A DNA stretch of 64,000 bases from Psychrobacter sp. UBA3962 (GCF_002385225.1 NZ_DGDC01000038.1:1-64000), one strand, 5' to 3'; positions 35,974 through 45,323 are shown, numbered from the stretch's first letter. Notes: generated from the sequence alone by a model not told the origin. Numbers and translations: made by a program.

Positions 35974-36372
35974 CTAGGCACTTATTTTGCCCATTTTAAT
36001 CAACCTAGAAGTAATAGAGCCTTTGGTACGTTGATGACGCTCCGCTAGAATATCCACGCTATCACCATTATCGAACCCTTGATTAAGACTTTCTTCTTCC
36101 TCTGTTTTCCAAGGCTTACCTGCATTGTCCGGTAACTGTGCTTGGCGCTCAATCCATCTGATACGGGCTTGAAGGGCAGGAATAGCCGCTTGCAAAGCCC
36201 GTTGAACATCATCATTTAAACAAAGGCTGTTAGGCGCTAGTGGCTCATCAGACAGAGGGTTTATACCTTCACTGAGCTTTTCAATAATACGAAAAGCTTC
36301 AAAAGTATGCATAGGAGCGACTACTACTTCAGGTTGGGCCGGTGATTCTACTGCTGTTTTTTTATCATCCAT
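35974..36372 (-). CDS. Unrecognised small protein with HTH/SANT-like C-terminus
   Basis: I do not recognise this 132-aa protein. Residues 1-20 are Lys/Pro/Val-rich and look disordered. Residues 22-90 are helical (FEAFRIIEKLSEGINP; DDVQRALQAAIPALQARIRW). The C-terminal 45 residues read W-K-x-E-E-E-x-x-L, G-F-D-N-G-D, then ILAERHQRTKGSITSRLIKMG. That pattern resembles the Myb/SANT-like helix-turn-helix segment seen in various bacterial proteins, where GSI-x-SRL would be the recognition helix. It has its own minus-strand unit between ppk2 and cydC. A DNA-binding or nucleoid role is a guess. Confidence 0.7.
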   Translation of the reverse strand: MDDKKTAVESPAQPEVVVAPMHTFEAFRIIEKLSEGINPLSDEPLAPNSLCLNDDVQRALQAAIPALQARIRWIERQAQLPDNAGKPWKTEEEESLNQGFDNGDSVDILAERHQRTKGSITSRLIKMGKISA

Positions 36373-36464
36373 GAGGGATAAAAATTCCTTTTGATAGAAA
36401 GTGTATTTAGTTTGGTTATTTTTATGCTGATGGTTAAAATAACTAAACTAAATTAACATAAAAA

Positions 36465-38231
36465 CTAATCAATAAGAACATTTTCTTTTAAGGTTAATAC
36501 TTCACACTCACCCATATCCCACTCATGGTGGCTAACAATGATTAGTAGCCCTTGCTTTTGGTGCTCGCGTACACTGTTCCAAACTCGTTCACGGGTCACA
36601 GTATCTAGTCCAGCAAATGGCTCATCAAGCAGTAAAACTTTGCGCGGCTTTAAGAGCAGTCTGGCTAGAGCAACTCGTCTGGCCTGACCCCCAGAGATGG
36701 CTGCCCCATATTCGCCTAGAGCAGTTTGTAATCCTTGTGGTTGTGCTTGTAGCCAAGGCAGTAGACCTACTTTATCCAAAGCTGATAGTAGCTCCTCTTC
36801 AGTGGCATCAGGTTTGCCCAGGCGAAGGTTAGCGGCTAATGTCTGATCAAAAATATCCAGTTGTTGCCCTAGATAACCTAGCTGATCTTGCCAGTCATAA
36901 GCAAACCAGTTTTGCTCATTGAGTGTTATTTCACCTGATTGCACTGGCAATTCACCGGCCAAAGCTTGTAGCAGGGTAGATTTACCACAGCCGGAAGGGC
37001 CTTTGATAATCAAGGGCATACCAGATTGGACGCTGACACTGACTTCTTTGGCACCTACCAAAGCGCCTGGAATCTTTGCAGAAACATTGCACAGCTCAGC
37101 GTGCATTTGGCCTGTTGTTAACGTTAATCCCTTTTCAATATCTGTAGCAGTTATATTAAGCTCTGGTTGATTGGTTGCAGGGTGTAGTAGCGCATTAAGT
37201 CTGTCTTTGGCAGAGATGCTATTACCCATGGCTAAATAGTGTTGACCTAGTGGCACAATAATCTCTTGAATACCCAGTAATCCTAAAGTTACTGCCAGTG
37301 CTAACGGCACATTAATGTCGGTGGCTAACGCAGTAGAGGAATTAGTTAACTGATATATCGAAAACAATACCACTAATACTGCGGCATAACAGAACCACTG
37401 AATAAGCAGCATATAGCTAGAGCGGTGTTTCTGTGCCTTCCATTCTAAGGCCTGTAGCTTATCGTCTTGGGCAGTATAATCCTTAGTTTGTGTTTGCCAT
37501 TGTTGCCAAAGTAGCAGCTGAGTAATGATTGCCAGTGGCGCCAATAACTTCTGGCGTCTAGACTCTGCAACTTGTGATAAATGCTTGGCGCTTTGGATGC
37601 CTTTAAGGCTAGCGATGAAAGGCAGTAGTAAAGCGGATAATAGCAATAGATAAATCACAATCTTACTGGTTGAACTCAGTGGCAGAGCCCAACCAATGAA
37701 TGCAGCCAACAATAGCATGGACACACTACCGATGAGCCAAGGGGAGATGACCCTGAGAATAAACTCATCTAACTTATCAATATCACTCACTAAGCGGTGC
37801 ATATACTGGGAAGCATGTAGTGTGTTGCGCTGCTGCACTAAGGGGAGCGCTGCTAATCGATTAAAGAAGCGTAAGCGCAACGTTTTTAACAAGTCAAATA
37901 CCGCATTGTGCGATACCATCAGCTCTCCATAGCGTCCAGCTGTTCTTGCCATGGCAAGCATTCGAATAATGCCGGCGGGTAACATATAGTTAAAGCTGTG
38001 CGAGCCCACCGCAATCATCCCTGCCAAAGCAGCGCCGGTAATGAACCAGCCGGAGATCATCAATAGCGCAATCATAGAAAGGGCTGTGACCAATCCTAAG
38101 ATCCAAGATATTACCCACAGATCAAAGGAGGGCTTAAACATATCACGCAGACGAAATACGGGAGCGTTGGTCGTCAATGAAGACTGCTGATTTGAGCTTG
38201 TGTCGGATTTGGCTAAGACTTGTTTAGTCAT
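36465..38231 (-). CDS. cydC: ABC exporter CydDC, subunit CydC
   Basis: A 588-aa half-transporter with an N-terminal six-helix membrane domain (about 30-340) and a C-terminal ATPase. Walker A is GPSGCGKSTLLQALAG, the signature loop ISGGQARRVALARLLL, and Walker B VLLLDEPFAGLD. CydDC exports glutathione and cysteine to the periplasm and is needed for maturation of cytochrome bd. The start overlaps the end of cydD by eight bases, implying translational coupling. The operon lies back to back with cydABX, whose product it serves. Confidence 0.94.
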   Translation of the reverse strand: MTKQVLAKSDTSSNQQSSLTTNAPVFRLRDMFKPSFDLWVISWILGLVTALSMIALLMISGWFITGAALAGMIAVGSHSFNYMLPAGIIRMLAMARTAGRYGELMVSHNAVFDLLKTLRLRFFNRLAALPLVQQRNTLHASQYMHRLVSDIDKLDEFILRVISPWLIGSVSMLLLAAFIGWALPLSSTSKIVIYLLLLSALLLPFIASLKGIQSAKHLSQVAESRRQKLLAPLAIITQLLLWQQWQTQTKDYTAQDDKLQALEWKAQKHRSSYMLLIQWFCYAAVLVVLFSIYQLTNSSTALATDINVPLALAVTLGLLGIQEIIVPLGQHYLAMGNSISAKDRLNALLHPATNQPELNITATDIEKGLTLTTGQMHAELCNVSAKIPGALVGAKEVSVSVQSGMPLIIKGPSGCGKSTLLQALAGELPVQSGEITLNEQNWFAYDWQDQLGYLGQQLDIFDQTLAANLRLGKPDATEEELLSALDKVGLLPWLQAQPQGLQTALGEYGAAISGGQARRVALARLLLKPRKVLLLDEPFAGLDTVTRERVWNSVREHQKQGLLIIVSHHEWDMGECEVLTLKENVLID

Positions 38232-40047
38232 GATCTTCTCCCTTTACCGTTACTGCTGCAGGTAGTGATAGCCTAATGACATCATCTAACCAATCAAGTT
38301 GCTGGTGGGCATGAGTAATCCAAATCACCGTTTTACCTTTACTAACCCGCTGCAGTAGCTGATGGATTCTATCTGCAGTATCTGGATCAAGGTGCTCTGT
38401 AGGCTCATCGAGCAGCCATAAACTGTCTTGTCTAAGCAGTAATTGAGCAATTCCCAAACGCTGCTGTTGCCCGCCAGACAGCCCTTGTCCTCTATCTCCA
38501 AGCTGGGTATGGAGTCCTTGGGGCAAGCGTTTAATCAGTGACCACAGCTCAACTTCTTCTAGCGCTTCGATCAACTGTTGATCACTGGCCTCTGGATTGG
38601 CAAGTCGTAAGTTTTGAGCAATGGTTAATGGCATCAAGGCCACTTGCTGTGCCAGATAGCCAATATGTTGTCTTAATTGCGGTGCAGGCACTTGTTTAAT
38701 ATCAATGTTTTGCCCATTGGCAAAGCTAATCTCAATCTTACCTTGATAATCAACAAAGCCCATAATGGCCTGCAATAGGCTAGATTTCCCACTGCCACTG
38801 TCACCTACTAAAGCCACCCGCTGTGCTGGCTGGAGCGTAAAGCTAATCGGAGCCAAGCGGGTACGATAAGTTTGTGCCTTTAAGTCAGGGCACTCAGAAT
38901 CATTTTCACTGTCTGAATCAGTAATGGCAGTGCGAATGCTCAATTGGTTAATGTTTAATCCAAAAGCTTGCGATAAATCCACAGGACTTGAGCTGTTGGT
39001 AGTCATAGGCACGGTGTCTAAGGCATTATCAGTGCTTGATTGGGCTGCTGAAATAATAGGTAACAGGCTTTGAACAGCCCCTTCAGCTTCCGCCTTGGCA
39101 TGATAGTCTGCTCCCAATTGACGAAGGGGGACGTAAAACTCAGGGGCCAAAAGTAAGATGAATAGCGCCCCAAAATAACCCACCGGGACATGCCCTTTGT
39201 CCCACGGCAAAATTCCCATTAGACCAAAGCCCAGATAAACGGCCACTAGAGCAATACTTAGGGCAGCCAAAAATTCCAACACAGCACCATTTAAAAAAGC
39301 AATTTTTAACACATCCATAGTGCGGCGGCGGTAATCTTCGCTGCTAATGGCTAAATCTTGCTCGGCAATGGAGGTAGCTTGTAAACGTTTTAGCGTTGGC
39401 ATACCACGAATCCAATCTAAAAAACGGCCACTTAATTGAGACAAGGCGCCAAATTGGGCAGCACTTTTTTTGGCAGTGAGGTGACCGATTAGAATCATAA
39501 ATATCGGTACCAGGGGCGCAGTCATGAGTAGTAGAGCTGCGGCAAACTTGCTTTGCCAAGCCACAGCGATCAACAAGATAAGCGGGGTGGTCACAGTGAC
39601 GTTCTTTTGGACACTAAAACGGCTAATGAAGCCATCTAAAGCATCGGTCTGATCAATAATCTGACTGGAGATACTGCCATCGCTGCCAAAGTGGCGCAAG
39701 TTAGGGCCTAAGTGAGCCATGGTGGTTAATAATGACTGCCTTAGATCTGTTCGGACTTGTAAGCTGGCACGAGTGCTTAATAACTCCCGTCCCATATTTA
39801 ATAAAGGGCGCAGTATAAAACAAGCCGCCAACGCACCGAACCACATTAAGTTAACCCCAGTGGATAAAGGTACCTTATCAAAATAATTGGTCAACCATAA
39901 GCTAAATATATTAGCAATAAGCCAAGCTTGCGCTACAAATAGCAGGGTACTAAGGATTGTGAGTAGCCACGCAAGATTTAAAGGGCGGCGCACGGTATTT
40001 ACCAGCTGTTTTAAAAAGCTTTTTTCGGCAGTTGAAAGGGTGGCCAT
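38224..40047 (-). CDS. cydD: ABC exporter CydDC, subunit CydD
   Basis: A 607-aa half-transporter with the same plan as CydC: six membrane helices, then the ATPase with GDSGSGKSSLLQAIMGF, LSGGQQQRLGIAQLLL and LWLLDEPTEHLDPD. An acidic, Ser/Thr-rich stretch at about residues 345-390 (DSDSENDSEC) sits between the two domains and is longer than I expect for the family. It is first in the cydDC operon and diverges from cydA across 661 bases that must hold both promoters. Confidence 0.94.
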   Translation of the reverse strand: MATLSTAEKSFLKQLVNTVRRPLNLAWLLTILSTLLFVAQAWLIANIFSLWLTNYFDKVPLSTGVNLMWFGALAACFILRPLLNMGRELLSTRASLQVRTDLRQSLLTTMAHLGPNLRHFGSDGSISSQIIDQTDALDGFISRFSVQKNVTVTTPLILLIAVAWQSKFAAALLLMTAPLVPIFMILIGHLTAKKSAAQFGALSQLSGRFLDWIRGMPTLKRLQATSIAEQDLAISSEDYRRRTMDVLKIAFLNGAVLEFLAALSIALVAVYLGFGLMGILPWDKGHVPVGYFGALFILLLAPEFYVPLRQLGADYHAKAEAEGAVQSLLPIISAAQSSTDNALDTVPMTTNSSSPVDLSQAFGLNINQLSIRTAITDSDSENDSECPDLKAQTYRTRLAPISFTLQPAQRVALVGDSGSGKSSLLQAIMGFVDYQGKIEISFANGQNIDIKQVPAPQLRQHIGYLAQQVALMPLTIAQNLRLANPEASDQQLIEALEEVELWSLIKRLPQGLHTQLGDRGQGLSGGQQQRLGIAQLLLRQDSLWLLDEPTEHLDPDTADRIHQLLQRVSKGKTVIWITHAHQQLDWLDDVIRLSLPAAVTVKGEDHD

Positions 40048-40708
40048 AGTAGTTTCTGTCTTAAAAAAAAGAGAAAATTATGAGAGGCAAAAGTTAAAAA
40101 ATGGTGCAACAATAAGAGTATACTTTAATAAGCATTCTAAGCTTACTGCTTTGAAAAGCCAATGTATGTTAATGTATCTAACTAATGTGCTAGCAAAGAT
40201 TAGTCGCTGTTTACTTACTTATAAAGGTAAGTAAACAAGGCGAGTAAAAGTTACATTAGTGAGGACTGTGAAAGAAAGTTAAAGGATACCTGGAACAAAT
40301 ATTGATATTTAGGTAATATACGCAGAATAAATCCATAAATTAATAATGGGTATTTTTAAATACCTATTTGGTATTATATTTCTAATATTTTATTAAATTG
40401 TAGATTATAATATAGGCAGTTAAGTTTTCTGAGTAAACGTTTATTAGCAGTGTTGTTTTAAGTAGTTGCTTTTTAGAGTTGTTCAACGACACCTTAGGGA
40501 TTCAATAGTCATTCGTTTTCGATAGGGCTTAAGTATTTTGCAGGTGTTGAAACTTATCGGTAATGCAGGATTGTTCACTCAGTTGGTTTAATGGTGTAAA
40601 GGGAGTGGGTGCATTAGGGCAAGCAAGCAAGGATGTGAGCGATAAACGCCTTAAGTTATGCAAATCAAATGACAGTGTGAATTAATCCTTCTTTTTAGGA
40701 GGTTTAGT
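40048..40708. promoter_or_regulatory. cydD-cydA divergent control region
   Basis: 661 bases with no credible gene. It holds a 10-8-10 inverted repeat (40209-40236) and a near-palindrome GGTATTTTTAAATACC (40349-40364). The cydA Shine-Dalgarno is an ideal AGGAGG (40697-40702). I looked for an FNR box (TTGAT-N4-ATCAA) and did not find one. The long leader implies several regulatory inputs. Confidence 0.55.
40209..40236. repeat. 10-bp inverted repeat, candidate operator for cyd genes
   Basis: GTTTACTTAC (40209-40218) and GTAAGTAAAC (40227-40236) are exact complements around eight bases. The layout suits a dimeric repressor such as a TetR-family protein. It is 160 bases from the cydD start and 470 from cydA. 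A transcript hairpin is the alternative; no T run follows it. Confidence 0.5.
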
Positions 40709-42307
40709 ATGATTACTGAACATCTAGTTGATATATCCCGCTTGCAGTTTGCGGTGACAGCGCTTTACCACTTTCTATTCGTCCCATTAACTTTGGGAAT
40801 GGTATGGATTCTAGTCATTATGGAATCCGTTTATGTCACGACCGGTAATCAAATCTGGAAGGACATGACCAAATACTGGGGCAAGCTATTTGGTATTAAC
40901 TTTGCTCTAGGGGTAACCACAGGGATTACCATGGAGTTCCAGTTTGGTACCAACTGGGCTTATTACTCACACTATGTGGGTGATATTTTTGGTGCCCCGT
41001 TAGCCATTGAAGGTCTAATGGCTTTCTTCTTAGAATCCACCATGGTGGGTCTATTCTTCTTTGGTTGGGACAGACTGTCTCGTGCTCAGCACCTTATCGT
41101 TACCATACTAATGGCGCTGGGAACCAACCTTTCTGCACTATGGATTTTGATTGCTAACGGTTGGATGCAAAGTCCTGTTGGGGCTTCGTTTAGCTACGAA
41201 ACCATGCGTATGGAAATGGACAGCTTTGCTACCATCTTACTTAACCCAGATGCCCAAAACAAATTTGTGCACACAGTTTCAGCTGGCTATGTCACAGCGG
41301 CTGTCTTCGTTTTAGCCATTTCAGCACTATATCTATTGCGTAAACGCGATGTGCCTTTTGCTAAACGTAGCTTTCAGGTAGCCTCAGCCTTTGGTTTAGC
41401 CTCAATCTTGAGTGTTATTGTCCTAGGGGATGAGTCAGGCTACTCGATTGGTGCCGCTCAGCAAACTAAGATGGCAACCATTGAAGCCATGTGGCATACC
41501 GAGCCAGCGCCTGCTTCGTTCAACCTAATTGCTGGTATCAACGAAAAAGAGCAGAAAAACGATTGGCAAATCCAAATTCCTTATGCCATGGGTATTATTG
41601 GTACCCGTTCTCTTGATAAGGAGATCCCCGGTATTCATGAGATTAAAGAGGTTAACCGAGAACGTATTATCAATGGTATTGAGGCGGTTAGCTTACTAGA
41701 GCAACTGCGTGAAACCCCAGAAGATAATGCCTTGGTAAGTCAATTCGATGAGGTTAAAGAGGATTTAGGCTTTGGTTTATTGCTAAAAAAATATACTGAA
41801 GATGTGTCACAAGCTACGCCAGAGATGATTCAAAAGGCAGTGGATGACACCATTCCTGCGGTAACTCCTATGTTCTGGTCTTTCCGTGGCATGGTCGGTC
41901 TTGGTTTCTTGATGCTAGCCCTGTTTGCGGCTGCTATGTGGCATACCGTTAAAGGTAACTTTGCTGAGAAAACTTGGCTATTAAAGTGGGCTGTAATCAT
42001 GTTGCCTGCCCCTTGGATTGCCATCGAACTGGGTTGGTTTGTGGCAGAATATGGTCGTCAACCTTGGACCATTTACGGGGTTCTACCTACCCACTTATCA
42101 GTGACTAACTTTAGTGTCGCCAACGTCTATGGCTCATTAGCAGGTTTTGTCGGCTTCTATACGATCTTATTGATTATTGAAGTCTATCTGATGGTGAAAT
42201 ATGTCAAGTTAGGTCCAGCGAGCTTAGGTACCGGCCGTTATGATGGTGAGACTCCACGTAATGTGACGCCAGTGCATAGCAATAAGGAGGTCAACGATGT
42301 TATTTGA
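40709..42307 (+). CDS. cydA: Cytochrome bd ubiquinol oxidase subunit I
   Basis: A 532-aa inner-membrane subunit that carries haems b558, b595 and d and oxidises quinol with oxygen. It begins SRLQFAVTALYHFLFVPLTLG, where His21 matches the b595 ligand region. It also holds the GVTTGITMEFQFGTNWAYYSH block, the quinol-binding Q-loop rich in charged residues near 250-375, and the hallmark EYGRQPWTIYGVLPT. Length is close to E. coli CydA (522 aa). The gene has an ideal AGGAGG site and overlaps cydB by 11 bases, giving cydA-cydB-cydX. Confidence 0.97.
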   Translation: MITEHLVDISRLQFAVTALYHFLFVPLTLGMVWILVIMESVYVTTGNQIWKDMTKYWGKLFGINFALGVTTGITMEFQFGTNWAYYSHYVGDIFGAPLAIEGLMAFFLESTMVGLFFFGWDRLSRAQHLIVTILMALGTNLSALWILIANGWMQSPVGASFSYETMRMEMDSFATILLNPDAQNKFVHTVSAGYVTAAVFVLAISALYLLRKRDVPFAKRSFQVASAFGLASILSVIVLGDESGYSIGAAQQTKMATIEAMWHTEPAPASFNLIAGINEKEQKNDWQIQIPYAMGIIGTRSLDKEIPGIHEIKEVNRERIINGIEAVSLLEQLRETPEDNALVSQFDEVKEDLGFGLLLKKYTEDVSQATPEMIQKAVDDTIPAVTPMFWSFRGMVGLGFLMLALFAAAMWHTVKGNFAEKTWLLKWAVIMLPAPWIAIELGWFVAEYGRQPWTIYGVLPTHLSVTNFSVANVYGSLAGFVGFYTILLIIEVYLMVKYVKLGPASLGTGRYDGETPRNVTPVHSNKEVNDVI

Positions 42308-43436
42308 TTATGAAACGCTAAAAATAATCTGGTGGCTTCTAGTAGGGGCGTTACTTATTGGTTTTGCTATCATGGATGGGCATGACATGGGGGTATGTAC
42401 CCTGTTGCCCTTCGTTGGTAAAAATGATGATGAGCGCCGTGTGATAGTAAACACAGTTGGCCCACACTGGGAAGGTAACCAAGTTTGGTTCATTACCGCA
42501 GGGGGTGCCTTGTTTGCTGCGTGGCCAATGGTATATGCCTTAGCCTTTAGTGGTTTTTATTGGGCGATGATGGCGGTACTTTGGGCGTTATTCTTCCGTC
42601 CAGTAGGTTTTAAATACCGCAGTATGGTCAAAGATCAAAGATGGCGTAACGCTTGGGACTGGGGCTTATTCGTTGGCTCATTTGTTCCTGCAGTAGTCTT
42701 CGGTGTGGCATTTGGCAACCTATTCTTAGGGGTGCCATTTAGCTTTGATAATATGATGCGCTCTACCTATACCGGAAGTTTCTGGAACTTATTGAACCCT
42801 TTCTCAATCCTTTGTGGTTTGGTCAGTGCAACCATGCTAATCATGCAGGGTGGGGCATTCTTAGCTCACCGCACTGAAGGTGATATTCAAGCACGTACTA
42901 CTAAATATACTATGATTTCAGCGGTCGCTATGGTAGTCCTGTTCGTGGCGGCAGGGGTTTGGATTCAGTCTATTGATGGATATGCTATTGTGTCGCAGAT
43001 TGATCCTACCGCGGTAGCCAATCCATTGACTAAAGAAGTGGTAGTGCAGCCAGGTGCTTGGATGACAAATTTCGCTAAGTATCCCTGGGCGTGGGCTTTC
43101 CCAGCCTTAGGTATTATTATGCCATTAATCACAGCGGCCCTATTGAAGGCAGGTAAGACATTGACAGCCTTTGTGACGTCAAGTTTTGCTATTATTGGGG
43201 TGATTATGACGGCTGGTATTTCGTTGTTTCCTTTCATCATGCCATCATCAACCTACCCAAATGTTAGCTTAACTATTTGGGACAGCGTATCAAGTCACTT
43301 CACATTAATGGTGATGCTATATGTCGTGGTGCTGCTACTTCCGATTGTAGTATTCTATACTAGCTGGGCTTATAGCGTGATGCGTGGTAAGGTGACTGTG
43401 GCCTATATTCGTGAAAACGATCACACCTCGTATTAA
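42297..43436 (+). CDS. cydB: Cytochrome bd ubiquinol oxidase subunit II
   Basis: A 379-aa subunit with about eight or nine membrane spans, matching E. coli CydB in length. The N-terminus IWWLLVGALLIGFAIMDGHDMG and the GPHWEGNQVWFITAGGALFAAWP segment are family hallmarks. It supports the oxidase core without binding haem itself in most bd oxidases. AAGGAGGTCAACGATG inside the end of cydA provides the ribosome-binding site, so translation is coupled. cydX follows after 26 bases. Confidence 0.97.
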   Translation: MLFDYETLKIIWWLLVGALLIGFAIMDGHDMGVCTLLPFVGKNDDERRVIVNTVGPHWEGNQVWFITAGGALFAAWPMVYALAFSGFYWAMMAVLWALFFRPVGFKYRSMVKDQRWRNAWDWGLFVGSFVPAVVFGVAFGNLFLGVPFSFDNMMRSTYTGSFWNLLNPFSILCGLVSATMLIMQGGAFLAHRTEGDIQARTTKYTMISAVAMVVLFVAAGVWIQSIDGYAIVSQIDPTAVANPLTKEVVVQPGAWMTNFAKYPWAWAFPALGIIMPLITAALLKAGKTLTAFVTSSFAIIGVIMTAGISLFPFIMPSSTYPNVSLTIWDSVSSHFTLMVMLYVVVLLLPIVVFYTSWAYSVMRGKVTVAYIRENDHTSY

Positions 43437-43462
43437 GCTATTTAGTTATCTAGGAGAAAGTT

Positions 43463-43615
43463 ATGTGGTATTTTGCATGGATATTAGGTCTTGGGTTTGC
43501 CGTACTCTTGGCAATCGTCAACGCCATTTGGTTAGAGCACGAACAAGGTCGTCTAGACTCGTATGATGCTCAGCGCAAAAAGATTGACCCTCACTTAGAG
43601 AAGACTCCTAAGTAA
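43463..43615 (+). CDS. cydX: Cytochrome bd accessory subunit CydX (50 aa)
   Basis: A 50-codon gene with TAGGAGAAAGTT before its ATG. The protein starts MWYFAWILGLGFAVLLAIVN, one membrane helix, and continues AIWLEHEQG with a charged C-terminus ending EKTPK. The MWYF-W-ILG start and the trailing AIW-x-E are characteristic of CydX, the small subunit that stabilises haems in cytochrome bd-I. Position directly after cydB is the standard one. Length is slightly above the usual 30-40 aa because of the polar tail. Confidence 0.93.
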   Translation: MWYFAWILGLGFAVLLAIVNAIWLEHEQGRLDSYDAQRKKIDPHLEKTPK

Positions 43616-43693
43616 GGGGGGTTAGGTGAATAACAGACTTCGGTCGTTATTGATCTATACTTATTAAGCGATAATAGTAGGATAATGATACAA

Positions 43694-43722
43694 AGTGGGC
43701 TCATAAGAGCCCACTTTTTTTT
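43694..43722 (+). terminator. Terminator of cydABX
   Basis: Stem AGTGGGCTC/GAGCCCACT with loop ATAA and a T8 run, about 80 bases after the cydX stop. Confidence 0.9.
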
Positions 43723-43957
43723 GGTAAGATAGTGGCGTTATTGTAGCAACTGCTGCCTCATATTTGGTTATGAGGCCCAAACCTTGTAATATTGTGGCAG
43801 TGATGCGGGGTGAATTGGACTTTAGACCTTGAATATAGCCACTGCTAACACAATTCTTATAATTATTATGCTTAAAGTCAGTCCCCTCAAAATCATCTTT
43901 CTTATAATCAAAAGACCTCATCAAGGTCTTTATCATCTGTAAAGTAGAGTTATTACT
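43723..43957 (+). promoter_or_regulatory. hemL upstream region with -10 box and start-proximal hairpin
   Basis: A TATAAT hexamer lies at 43858-43863, without a convincing -35. A seven-base stem, AAAGACC (43911-43917) with GGTCTTT (43925-43931), sits 26 bases before the hemL ATG, whose Shine-Dalgarno is weak. The hairpin might affect ribosome loading. The frame on the opposite strand here is discussed under rejected items. Confidence 0.4.
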
Positions 43958-45259
43958 ATGAGTACTAAAAACGAACAACTATTCCTACAAGCTAAAAAGC
44001 ACATTCCAGGGGGTGTTAACTCACCCGTTCGTGCCTTCGCTGGTGTGGGCGGTACCCCAGTATTTATGCATAAAGCCGCGGGCAGTAAAATTTATGATAC
44101 CGAAGACAACGAGTACATTGATTACGTTGGCTCATGGGGTCCTATGATCTTAGGGCATGCGCATCCAAAAGTAATTGATGCAGTAAAAGCGGCCGCCGAT
44201 GATGGCTTAAGCTTTGGTACCCCAACCACTTTTGAGACCTCAGTAGCAGATACTATTTGCGATATCGTACCAAGTGTTGAGATGATTCGTATGACCAGCT
44301 CAGGTACGGAGGCCACGATGAGTGCCATTCGTCTGGCCCGTGGTTATACAGGTCGAGATAAGATTGTTAAGTTTGAAGGTTGCTATCATGGTCACTCAGA
44401 CAGCCTGTTAGTAAAAGCAGGTTCGGGTATGCTAGATATCGGTGAGCCAACCTCACAAGGCGTACCTGCCGACTTTGCCAAGCATACCATCACCTTGCCG
44501 TACAATGACCCACAAGCGGTAAAAGACTGTTTTGAGAAATGGGGTGATGAGATTGCCTGTGTGATCGTAGAGCCTATTGCTGGCAATATGAACATGGTTA
44601 TCCCAACCCAAGAATTCCATAATACCTTACGCGAACAGTGTACCCAAGGCGGTGCGGTATTGATTTTTGACGAAGTAATGACTGGCTTTCGTGTGGGTTT
44701 AAAAGGCGCACAAGGTCACTTTGGTATTGAACCAGACTTAACTTGCTTTGGTAAAATTATCGGGGCAGGCCTGCCAGTAGGTGCCTTTGGTGGTAAACGT
44801 GAAATCATGGAATGCATCGCACCTATGGGCGGCGTGTATCAGGCAGGGACATTATCAGGTAACCCACTGGCCATGCGTGCCGGTATCGCCATGTTTGAAG
44901 ACTTAACCCAAGAAGGCTTTTACGAGGGTGTGGCTGACAAGGTAACTTACCTGGTTGACGGTATTCAAGCCGCAGCTGAGAAACAGGGTATTAAGCTACG
45001 TTCAACTAAACTGGGCGGTATGTTTGGGCTGTTCTTCGTTAAAGAAGAAGCGACTGGTGTACCCCAAAACTTCGATGAAGTGACCGCTTGTGATATGGAT
45101 AAGTTCAATACTTTCTTCCATGGTATGCTGGAGCGTGGTATCTACTTAGCGCCTTCTGCCTATGAAGTGGGCTTTATGTCGTCTAAACATTCTACAGAGG
45201 ACTTGGATGCCACTATTAAAGCGGCTGAAGAAGTCTTCGCTGAGATGGCGGCGGCATAA
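43958..45259 (+). CDS. hemL: Glutamate-1-semialdehyde 2,1-aminomutase
   Basis: A 433-aa PLP enzyme that turns glutamate-1-semialdehyde into 5-aminolevulinate, the step after HemA. It opens with the usual AKKHIPGGVNSPVRAF. It has the FEGCYHGHSDSLLVKAGSG block, the PLP-binding IFDEVMTGFRV, and the Schiff-base lysine Lys266 in CFGKIIGAGLPVGAFGG. Length agrees with the family (426 aa in E. coli). It stands alone, with an imperfect hairpin terminator about 65 bases after the stop. A haem-synthesis gene directly after cydABX fits the haem demand of cytochrome bd, though I see no shared transcript. Confidence 0.96.
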   Translation: MSTKNEQLFLQAKKHIPGGVNSPVRAFAGVGGTPVFMHKAAGSKIYDTEDNEYIDYVGSWGPMILGHAHPKVIDAVKAAADDGLSFGTPTTFETSVADTICDIVPSVEMIRMTSSGTEATMSAIRLARGYTGRDKIVKFEGCYHGHSDSLLVKAGSGMLDIGEPTSQGVPADFAKHTITLPYNDPQAVKDCFEKWGDEIACVIVEPIAGNMNMVIPTQEFHNTLREQCTQGGAVLIFDEVMTGFRVGLKGAQGHFGIEPDLTCFGKIIGAGLPVGAFGGKREIMECIAPMGGVYQAGTLSGNPLAMRAGIAMFEDLTQEGFYEGVADKVTYLVDGIQAAAEKQGIKLRSTKLGGMFGLFFVKEEATGVPQNFDEVTACDMDKFNTFFHGMLERGIYLAPSAYEVGFMSSKHSTEDLDATIKAAEEVFAEMAAA

Positions 45260-45323
45260 TACACCGTGAACTGCTATTGATAAAGGTTAGTGCTTTACTT
45301 TGACTGCTAACCTCAATAACTTT

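Noticed and set aside
39887..40234. 115-codon plus-strand frame over the cydD start and divergent region
   Set aside because: Most of it is the antisense shadow of cydD. The remainder is AT-rich non-coding sequence with no start signal.
43664..43978. 104-codon frame on the minus strand between cydX and hemL
   Set aside because: It overlaps the start of hemL, crosses the cydABX terminator hairpin, has no clear ribosome-binding site, and its protein resembles no family I know. A degenerate gene remnant cannot be fully excluded.
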